From assembly GCA_963658695.1 (NCBI GenBank), contig CAVKRN010000010.1, positions 1 to 53,671 on the forward strand: 53,671 nucleotides of DNA, written 5' to 3'. A program made the position numbers and the translations under genes. Below, one piece after another: positions 1-6,234 of the stretch. The notes beneath the pieces were generated by a model that had not been told where the DNA came from, made no database searches, and saw nothing but the letters and a program-made list of their open reading frames with translations. The DNA comes from CAG-791 sp963658695. Lineage in GTDB: Bacteria > Bacillota > Clostridia > Lachnospirales > Lachnospiraceae. Within the stretch, counting starts at the first letter, position 1. Each line of letters opens with the position of its first letter.

Positions 1-321
1 CCGGAGAACGATTACTGCCGAGAAGTGCAGGCGAGTGTGGAGAGAGTCAAGACGAATCCGGAAATGAGGCGAGGCTTTATGGATTGGGAAATGCAGAGGA
101 AAATGGATCAGGCGGTATACTACGATCTTGGCGTAGAAGAAGGTCACGAAAAAGGTCTGGAAGAAGGCATAGAAAAAGGTTTGAAAAAAGGCTTAGAAAA
201 AGGGCGTGAGGAAGGCATGAGCAAGATGCTCATCAGCCTGGTACACGATCGACTTATTTCTGTTTCGGAAGGGGCCAGACGTATGAACATGACAGAGGAT
301 GAATTCCGGGCGTTGCTGTAG
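1..321 (+). CDS. Rpn-family nuclease / PD-(D/E)XK transposase-like protein, C-terminal part
   Basis: The reading frame is open to base 1, so only the C-terminal 106 codons are in the window and the nuclease core is missing. What remains is a helical segment followed by a run of charged repeats of the type EKGLEEG/EKGLKKG (about residues 47-72), then a short helical tail ending at the stop. This Glu/Lys/Gly repeat tail is characteristic of Rpn (recombination-promoting nuclease) proteins, annotated as PD-(D/E)XK nuclease family transposases. Known for the family: RecA-independent recombination and DNA cleavage. The internal GTG at 25 is not a credible start because upstream codons belong to the same frame. 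The assignment rests on the repeat tail and is therefore moderate. Confidence 0.65.
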   Translation, partial: PENDYCREVQASVERVKTNPEMRRGFMDWEMQRKMDQAVYYDLGVEEGHEKGLEEGIEKGLKKGLEKGREEGMSKMLISLVHDRLISVSEGARRMNMTEDEFRALL

Positions 322-377
322 TTGGAGGCGACTGTCTGCTGGAAGATGGGGATGCGATGTAAACGGAGGAAAACCTC

Positions 378-2330
378 ATGGGGAAATCCATAACCCGTAA
401 AATCATAGAAGCGCATTGTGTGAAGGGCAGCATGATCCCCGGGGAGGAGATCTTTATCAGAGTCGATCAGACATTGACCCACGATATCAACGCTGTCATG
501 ACGTACCTGGCGTTCGAGGCGATCGGCTTGCCCTGCGTGCGCACAGAATGCAGCGTCAGCTATCTTGACCATAATCTGCTCTACATTGATCACAAAACGC
601 CGGATGATCACATCTACCTGCAGTCTGCTGCTAAAAAGTTTGGGGTCTGGGTTTCCAGACCTGGCAACGGGATCTGTCATACCGTACATATGGCTCGCTT
701 TGGCGTGCCCGGCAAGATTAGCATGGGAGGAGACAGTCATACACCTCACGGCGGAGCCATTGGCATGCTCTGCATTGGCGCTGGCGGCATGGATGTTGCT
801 ACAGCAATGACCGGCGTGCCGATGCGGCTGAAGATGCCCCGCGTTGTCAATGTTCGCTTGACAGGAGCGCTGCGTCCGGGTGTCAATGCGAAGGAAATCA
901 TTCTGGAAATGCTGCGCCGCATCACCATAAAAGGCGGATTTGGCAATGTATATGAGTATACCGGACCGGGTACTGCAGCGCTGGAGGTGCCACAGCGTGC
1001 CACCATTACGAATATGGGGGCGGAGCTCGGTGCGACATCTTCTATTTTTCCGGCGGATGAGCAGGTGAGAAAATTCCTGAAAGCCCAGAAGCGTCCGGAG
1101 GCTTACACAGAGCTGCTGCCGGACGAGGATGCGGAGTACGATGAGGTTGTCGAGATTGATCTGTCAGAGCTGGAGCCGCTGATTGCCTGTCCGCACCAGC
1201 CAGACAATGTGATGCCCTTGAAGAATGTGGTAAGGGTTCCTGTACAGCAGGTATTTATCGGAAGTTGCACGAATACAAGCTATGCGGATGTAGCAAAGGC
1301 GGCACTTGTATTCCGGGGGCGTCATGTGAATGAGAATGTGAGCTGTACCTGCGGAATTGCCTCCCGTCAGACGTATCGGGAGTTAATGCGTGACGGCTAT
1401 ATTGACATTCTGCTGGAGGCGGGCGTTCGCATGCTGGAAATTGCCTGCGGTCCTTGCTGTGCCATCGGGCAGACACCGCCTACGGAGGGAGTGGCGGTAC
1501 GAACCTCCAATCGCAACTTTATGGGGAGAGCCGGCAATCCGAATGCCAAAATCTATCTTGTCAGCCCGGAGAGCGCTGCGGCGACTGCCATCATGGGCAC
1601 ATTTGCGGCAGCAGAGGATGTGATGGGCGCAGACGTCGCGGAACTGGCAGATATCAAGGAACCGGATGTGTATGTGGTGGATGATTCCATGCTACTGCCT
1701 CCGCTGCCGAAGGAGGAAGCGGCAAAGGTGGACATCGTTCGCGGACCGAACATCAAGTTTCTGCCGGTACCGGAGGAACCAACCGGGCATCTGGAGGCAC
1801 CGGTTGGCTTAAAGGGAGGCGACAATATATCTACCGATGACATTACACCGGCCAGTGCGGAGTTTTCGAGCATGCGCTCCAACATTCCACTGATGAGTCA
1901 GTATTGTTACCATCGCTATGACCCGGATTTTGCGGCAAGAGCGAAGGCACTGGGCAGGTGCATCATCATTGGCGGTGAGAATTACGGGCAGGGATCCTCG
2001 CGTGAGCACGCAGCCATCAATCCGATGTATCTGGGGGTTAAGTGCGTCATTGCGAAGAGCATTGCACGGATTCATAAGGGAAATCTGGTCAATCACGGCA
2101 TTATTCCGATGTTGTTTGCCGAGCCGTCCGATTATGACAGAATTGAACAGGGGGATGACCTGGAAATGGATGATTTACTGGCGCAGATTCCGACACGTAC
2201 GGTAACTGTGCGGAATAGAACGAAGGACTTTGCCTTCGAGGTGAAGCTTGATCTGACAGACAGTGAGATTGAAGTAGTGCTGTGCGGAGGGCAGCTTCGA
2301 TACCTGAAAGCAGCAATTCAGAGACATTAG
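378..2330 (+). CDS. acn: Aconitate hydratase (single-chain, about 650-aa class)
   Basis: Interconverts citrate and isocitrate through cis-aconitate with a 4Fe-4S cluster, feeding 2-oxoglutarate and glutamate synthesis. Cluster ligands are visible as Cys297 in GSCTNTS and Cys357/Cys360 in CGPC, with the family QTPPTEG-like segment just after. Substrate motifs include GGDSHTPHGG (about 117-126). The C-terminal swivel domain shows GGDNISTDDITPA and GENYGQGSSREHAA. At 650 aa it matches the shorter bacterial aconitase family rather than the 850-900 aa AcnA/AcnB types. ATG 378 follows a strong GGAGGA about 8 nt upstream. It stands alone: no citrate synthase or isocitrate dehydrogenase is adjacent. 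Close 3-isopropylmalate dehydratase relatives are usually two-subunit, so aconitase is preferred. Confidence 0.93.
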   Translation: MGKSITRKIIEAHCVKGSMIPGEEIFIRVDQTLTHDINAVMTYLAFEAIGLPCVRTECSVSYLDHNLLYIDHKTPDDHIYLQSAAKKFGVWVSRPGNGICHTVHMARFGVPGKISMGGDSHTPHGGAIGMLCIGAGGMDVATAMTGVPMRLKMPRVVNVRLTGALRPGVNAKEIILEMLRRITIKGGFGNVYEYTGPGTAALEVPQRATITNMGAELGATSSIFPADEQVRKFLKAQKRPEAYTELLPDEDAEYDEVVEIDLSELEPLIACPHQPDNVMPLKNVVRVPVQQVFIGSCTNTSYADVAKAALVFRGRHVNENVSCTCGIASRQTYRELMRDGYIDILLEAGVRMLEIACGPCCAIGQTPPTEGVAVRTSNRNFMGRAGNPNAKIYLVSPESAAATAIMGTFAAAEDVMGADVAELADIKEPDVYVVDDSMLLPPLPKEEAAKVDIVRGPNIKFLPVPEEPTGHLEAPVGLKGGDNISTDDITPASAEFSSMRSNIPLMSQYCYHRYDPDFAARAKALGRCIIIGGENYGQGSSREHAAINPMYLGVKCVIAKSIARIHKGNLVNHGIIPMLFAEPSDYDRIEQGDDLEMDDLLAQIPTRTVTVRNRTKDFAFEVKLDLTDSEIEVVLCGGQLRYLKAAIQRH

Positions 2331-2400
2331 GGAAATGCTGATGTAAGCGTTTCCTACACCGGATTTGCACTGCGAAACAGCAAATTTCTTTGCAAATCCG
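2331..2400 (+). repeat. Short intergenic hairpin repeat, family 2, copy 1
   Basis: Begins directly after the acn stop codon with GGAAATGCTGATGTAAGCG and contains an inverted repeat CGGATTTGCA (2360-2369) / TGCAAATCCG (2391-2400). The same sequence, diverged, follows the stop codons of radA and of the nucleoside hydrolase. It may serve as a 3'-end hairpin for acn. Confidence 0.7.
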
Positions 2401-2416
2401 TGCGATCCACCGGGGG

Positions 2417-2580
2417 TAGTACATCGATTTTTAAATAACTGGCCTAACTAACTGGCCCTTTTTCCTGATTGCACGGGTCAAAAATCCTCAGCGTAGCCCG
2501 CTACGCCTACGTTTTTTGACCCGCACCCTCAGAAAAAAGTTCTGCGTTATTAGGCTAGTTATTTTGCAAACGATGTACTA
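2417..2580 (+). repeat. 164-bp palindromic repeat element, copy A
   Basis: Bounded by TAGTACATCG (2417-2426) and CGATGTACTA (2571-2580). The left 82 bases align without gaps to the reverse complement of the right 82, so the whole unit can fold into one long hairpin whose tip is GCGTAGC-CC-GCTACGC. Full copies of the same length lie at 46981-47144 (inverted) and 53504-53667; a right-half copy lies at 46283-46371. Each full copy starts and ends in TA, as expected of a TA target-site duplication. No coding capacity; a MITE-like non-autonomous element is the best reading. Confidence 0.92.
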
Positions 2581-2643
2581 GAAAACACAGAATCCCCATA
2601 GTTCAAACACAGTTTGTTCACAGGTGGCCGGTATGATAAGAAC

Positions 2644-2837
2644 CATCAGATGAAGCAAAGAACATCTGATGACACACAACGCTTTTTCTTTTTCATAACC
2701 GGGCTGCAGCCTTGTTGCAGCCCCTCCCCCAACAGAACGTGCCGCCGCGAAGTCCATTACTCCCTCCCTCATACTTGTTCGGGCGGCCTTTCGATATCAG
2801 CATCCATCCTGCACCACGCAGGGTGGATGTTCTTTTT
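2644..2837 (+). promoter_or_regulatory. Structured leader region ahead of the adenylation/decarboxylase/ACP operon
   Basis: Between the repeat element and the operon lie successive inverted repeats: CATCAGATG/CATCTGATG (2644-2652/2663-2671), GGGCTGCA/TGCAGCCC (2701-2723), a weaker GCCGCC.../GGGCGGC pairing, then a terminator-like hairpin (2801-2829). It could be an attenuator-type leader RNA or simply a run of terminators. No T-box core, lysine riboswitch or other known class was recognised. Confidence 0.4.
2801..2837 (+). terminator. Rho-independent terminator or attenuator
   Basis: Stem CATCCATCCTGC / GCAGGGTGGATG (12 pairs, one G-U) with loop ACCAC, followed by TTCTTTTT. It sits about 95 nt upstream of the adenylation-enzyme start, so it either ends upstream transcription or attenuates the operon. 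Confidence 0.65.
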
Positions 2838-2930
2838 GTCATTTACCACTCACGCGGCAATGTTGTACACTGAGCAGGACGGATTAAGGTTTACACATTC
2901 ATGAGAGTCCGTCGACGGCAGGAGGAAATA

Positions 2931-4583
2931 GTGAGCAACTACACGAAGAATGTTTTGGAACTTTTGGAGCAGGCGGCGGAGCGATTTCCGGATCGCCCGG
3001 CCTTCGGAGATCCGCAGAAGGACATCACCTTTTCCGAACTTTTGCAGAAGGCAAGAGCGGTGGGAGAGCTTCTGGCAGGAGATATGATGCCGGGGAGTCC
3101 GGCAGCCTTTTATCTGGAGAAATCGGTGGATGCAGTCATCGCTATGTTTGGCGTTGTCTATGCCGGCGGCTTTTACAGCTTTATCGACGTGCGTCAGCCG
3201 GCGGCAAGAGCCCAGAAGGTAACCGATGTGCTGGAGCCGGCGATTTTTATTACCGATGCCGCAAATCAGGAACGCGCAGCGGAGGTTGCCTGCAATGGAA
3301 AGCGAATTCTGCTGGAGGATTTGCTGGTGCAGGCCGAGGAACTTAAGAATCGAGAGGCGGCCGGACAAGGGACTGGAGCACGCAGGGGCACAGTACCTGT
3401 GGAAACCACGACTGCGCAAGAGCCCACAGACGGTCTTTCCGAAACGCTGGCACAGATACGGAGCCAGATGACGGACAAGGCCCCTTTGTATGTGAATTTC
3501 ACCAGCGGTTCCACCGGTATTCCCAAAGGCGTTGCGGTATGCCATCGCAGCGTGATCGAATTCATGGCGCATTTTGTGCCGCTTTTTGGCATCACGGAGC
3601 AGGATGTCATGGGCAATCAGGCACCGTTTGATTTTGATGTATCGGTGAAGGATATTTACAGCGGTCTTGCTGCCGGAGCGAAGGTCCAGATCATTCCGCG
3701 GGAATATTTCAGCAATCCGACGCAGCTGATGGATTATCTGTGTGAGAAGAAGGCGTCAGTTTTGATCTGGGCGGTCAGTGCCATGTGCTTTGTTTCTATT
3801 ATGAATGCACTGGATTACAAGACACCGGCGACCGTTCGCGCGGTCGGATTCTCCGGTGAGGTGATGCCTATCAAGCAGCTGAACATATGGCGCAAATATC
3901 TGCCGGATGCCATGTATGTCAATCTGTACGGACCGACCGAGATCACCTGCAACTGTACCTATTATGTGCTGGATTCGCGCAGAGAATACGCGTTGGACGA
4001 GGTGATTCCGGCGGGAAAGGCCTTTGAGAATGAAACGGTATTCCTCTTGGATGCGGAGGATCATCTGGTGCCGCAGACGGATACGACGGGTGAGGGCGAA
4101 ATCTGTGTGGGCGGAACCTGTGTTGCGCTGGGGTACTATAAGGACGCCGAACGGACCGCGGCTGCCTTTGTACAGAATCCGCTGAATCCCTGCTATCCGG
4201 ACAGAATCTACCGGACAGGAGATATCGGCCGCTATGATGCAGAGGGGAATCTGATTTACGTTTCCCGGAAGGATTTCCAGATCAAGCACTTAGGACATCG
4301 CATTGAGCTGGGTGAGGTGGAGGCCGATGCCATGGCAAGGGACGGTGTAAGCCGCGCCTGCTGCATCTATGATGCTGCCAAAAAGCGTCTGATTCTGTTT
4401 TATACCGGAGAACGGGACCGGAAGGATCTGGAACGAGAGCTCAAAGAGGTGCTGCCACCCTTTATGGTTCCCAATAAGACACTACAGCTGGCGGATATGC
4501 CGCTGAATAAAAACGGAAAGATTGACCGGCACGCACTGGAGAGCATTTACCGCGAGGGAAGTGTCGGGACGAACAGAAAATGA
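2931..4583 (+). CDS. DltA-like amino-acid adenylation (A-domain) enzyme
   Basis: Predicted to activate an amino acid as its AMP ester and load it on the phosphopantetheine arm of the carrier protein encoded at 5907. Core motifs are in order: A3 TSGSTGIPKG (residues 191-200), A4 PFDFDVSVKDIY (232-243), A5 NLYGPTEIT (331-339), then YRTGD and the C-terminal lysine motif NKNGKIDR. The Asp in FDVSVKD and the Cys in AMCFV fall where DltA enzymes bind D-alanine, so a small amino acid is possible, but substrate cannot be read with certainty. GTG 2931 is chosen because AGGAGG lies 5 nt upstream; ATG 2901 has no ribosome binding site. It is 550 aa, longer than usual DltA (about 505), partly from a Gly/Thr/Glu-rich insert at about 140-178. 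First gene of a three-gene operon without dltB or dltD. Confidence 0.85.
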   Translation: MSNYTKNVLELLEQAAERFPDRPAFGDPQKDITFSELLQKARAVGELLAGDMMPGSPAAFYLEKSVDAVIAMFGVVYAGGFYSFIDVRQPAARAQKVTDVLEPAIFITDAANQERAAEVACNGKRILLEDLLVQAEELKNREAAGQGTGARRGTVPVETTTAQEPTDGLSETLAQIRSQMTDKAPLYVNFTSGSTGIPKGVAVCHRSVIEFMAHFVPLFGITEQDVMGNQAPFDFDVSVKDIYSGLAAGAKVQIIPREYFSNPTQLMDYLCEKKASVLIWAVSAMCFVSIMNALDYKTPATVRAVGFSGEVMPIKQLNIWRKYLPDAMYVNLYGPTEITCNCTYYVLDSRREYALDEVIPAGKAFENETVFLLDAEDHLVPQTDTTGEGEICVGGTCVALGYYKDAERTAAAFVQNPLNPCYPDRIYRTGDIGRYDAEGNLIYVSRKDFQIKHLGHRIELGEVEADAMARDGVSRACCIYDAAKKRLILFYTGERDRKDLERELKEVLPPFMVPNKTLQLADMPLNKNGKIDRHALESIYREGSVGTNRK

Positions 4584-4641
4584 AAGCCTGGCGCATCGAT
4601 AGTGAAGTAAACATCAATGTACCAGACTAGGAGAAATCAGA

Positions 4642-5919
4642 ATGACGGATGAACAATTCATATCGATTGCACAAGAGTACGGGACGCCTACGTTTGTCTT
4701 TGATACCGGAGCATTGCGGAAACGTCTGGCGGCCATCCGGGAGCTATTCGGACCGAAGGTGAAGCTGTGTTATTCCATTAAGGCCAATCCGTTTCTGATT
4801 CCGGCGGCACTGGAGGAAACAGACAAGCTGGAAGTCTGCAGTCCCGGAGAGCTTGCCATCTGTGAGAAGCTCGGCGTGGACATGGGAAAAGTTGTGTACT
4901 CCGGCGTCAACAAGGAGCCGTGGGATACCGAACGCGCGGTAATAGACGATGGCGTGGGGATTTGCACTGCGGAGTCGCTTCGGCATGTAGCGCTCCTGGA
5001 AAAGGCGGGAGAAAAGGCAGGCCGAAGGGTTCCGGTGCTCCTTCGTCTCAACAGCGGTGCACAATTTGGAATGTCGCGGGAGGATCTTTTCCGGGTGATC
5101 CGGGAAAGGGACTGCTATCCCCATCTGTCACTGGAAGGAATCCATTATTTTGCAGGGACACAGCGCAAGAACAAGGAGCTCCGCAAGCAAAAGGAGGAGC
5201 TGCAGATGCTGCGCTCTCTTTTTGATGAGGTGAAGGAAAAAGAGGGCTTTTGTCTGCGGCAGCTGGAGTATGGGCCGGGACTGCCGGTTCCGCTCTTTGC
5301 AGACGGAGATTATTCCGATACGCTGGCACCGGCAAGAGAGCTCTCTGAGGCGCTGCAGGAGGCAGCAGACTGGGCAGAGCTTACGGTGGAGGCCGGCCGG
5401 TTTTATGCGGCGGAATGCGGCTTCTACCTGACCAAGGTGGTGGACAGCAAGCAGGTAGAGGACAAACGCTACTGCATTGCGGACGGCGGCATCAACCATG
5501 TGAACTATCTGGGGCAGATCATGGGAATGAAGGAGCCGGTGATCCGGCATTTTCGCGGAAACGGCGATCCGGACGCACGGCCGGAACTGGTGAACTACCG
5601 GCGAATCAGCGATACGGAAGAAGCTGCAGAAGTGCTGGAGGACTGGACGATCTGCGGGAGTCTTTGCACCACCAATGACGACCTGGTGCGGACACGCCGA
5701 ATGGCAGAGCCGAGGCTCGGAGATCTTCTGGTATTTGAAAATCTGGGGGCGTATTCCGTGACAGAGGGGATCTACCTGTTCCTGAGTAGAAAAATGCCCC
5801 GGATTGTGTTATATAATGATATTTCGGATATTTGTCTGGCAAGGGACTTTGTCGACACCGATCCGATCAATACACCGGATATCTGCGAAGCGCAGGGGAG
5901 GAAGAAATGGAAGAACTGA
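4642..5919 (+). CDS. PLP fold-III decarboxylase (LysA/BtrK-like)
   Basis: An alanine-racemase-fold PLP enzyme of the diaminopimelate/ornithine decarboxylase group, 425 aa. The PLP lysine is Lys47 in YSIKANP. The partner-subunit active-site cysteine is in CGSLCTTNDDL and the C-terminal Tyr in FENLGAYSVTEG. Several signatures differ from biosynthetic LysA: HYFAGTQ instead of H-x-HIGSQ, GPGLPVP where the phosphate-binding loop is usually GGGxG, and EAGRF rather than EPGR. Its neighbours, an A-domain and a carrier protein, recall butirosin synthesis, in which BtrK decarboxylates a carrier-bound glutamyl group. I infer decarboxylation of a carrier-tethered amino acid; free DAP decarboxylation is the alternative. 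The start follows TAGGAG; the 3' end overlaps the carrier gene by 13 nt. Confidence 0.82.
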   Translation: MTDEQFISIAQEYGTPTFVFDTGALRKRLAAIRELFGPKVKLCYSIKANPFLIPAALEETDKLEVCSPGELAICEKLGVDMGKVVYSGVNKEPWDTERAVIDDGVGICTAESLRHVALLEKAGEKAGRRVPVLLRLNSGAQFGMSREDLFRVIRERDCYPHLSLEGIHYFAGTQRKNKELRKQKEELQMLRSLFDEVKEKEGFCLRQLEYGPGLPVPLFADGDYSDTLAPARELSEALQEAADWAELTVEAGRFYAAECGFYLTKVVDSKQVEDKRYCIADGGINHVNYLGQIMGMKEPVIRHFRGNGDPDARPELVNYRRISDTEEAAEVLEDWTICGSLCTTNDDLVRTRRMAEPRLGDLLVFENLGAYSVTEGIYLFLSRKMPRIVLYNDISDICLARDFVDTDPINTPDICEAQGRKKWKN

Positions 5920-6134
5920 TTGCACTGCTGAAGGATGTAAATGATGACGTGGATTTTGAGAACTGCACGACATTGATTGACGATGGAATTCTGGATTCCT
6001 TTGACATTCTGCAGATCATCAGTGCACTGAATGATGAATACGACATTTCGATTCCGGCAGGGGAGATTGTACCGAAGAACTTTAACAGCGCAAAGGCACT
6101 GTATGAAATGGTACAGAGACTGCAGGAAGCATAG
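5907..6134 (+). CDS. Acyl/peptidyl carrier protein (DltC-like)
   Basis: A 75-aa four-helix carrier protein. The phosphopantetheine serine is Ser31 in DDGILDSFDIL, which resembles the DltC family (LDSF) more than fatty-acid ACPs (DSLD). It is acidic, as expected. ATG 5907 is preceded by GGGGAGG 6 nt upstream and lies inside the end of the decarboxylase gene (13-nt overlap), so translation is probably coupled. Inferred role: holds the aminoacyl group loaded by the enzyme at 2931 for processing by the PLP enzyme at 4642. No phosphopantetheinyl transferase or acyl acceptor gene is nearby. Confidence 0.88.
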   Translation: MEELIALLKDVNDDVDFENCTTLIDDGILDSFDILQIISALNDEYDISIPAGEIVPKNFNSAKALYEMVQRLQEA

Positions 6135-6201
6135 TTACCGTTTATCCGTCGTCAGTTGACGTCGGTACAGTAACAAAGCATAAGACATTGCTGTAATAAA
6201 A

Positions 6202-6219
6202 GGCCTGCTGGTGCAGGCC
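6202..6219 (+). promoter_or_regulatory. Hairpin directly upstream of the valS ribosome binding site
   Basis: GGCCTGC-TGGT-GCAGGCC forms a perfect 7-bp stem ending one base before the GGGAG ribosome binding site of valS. It might modulate translation, or be an mRNA-stabilising structure. There is too little room (6135-6234) for a T-box leader. Confidence 0.4.
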
Positions 6220-6234
6220 GGGGAGCTGATTTTT

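Noticed and set aside
136..216. Tandem GAAAAAGG-type repeats as a possible CRISPR or iteron array
   Set aside because: They encode the in-frame EKGLEEG repeats of the Rpn tail and have no spacers.
2417..2580. Reading the 164-bp element as an ordinary terminator or attC-like integron site
   Set aside because: Length, gapless symmetry, both orientations, TA ends and repeated copies fit a MITE-like element; no integron core site or integrase is present.
2578..2772. Minus-strand ORF in the leader of the carrier-protein operon, with a GGAGGGAG ahead of an ATG
   Set aside because: The purine-rich run is the complement of the pyrimidine-rich leader; the product has no protein-like pattern and overlaps structured RNA and the repeat element.
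6135..6234. T-box riboswitch for valS
   Set aside because: Only 100 nt are available and no T-box core sequence is present; likewise none was seen before argS or the adenylation gene.
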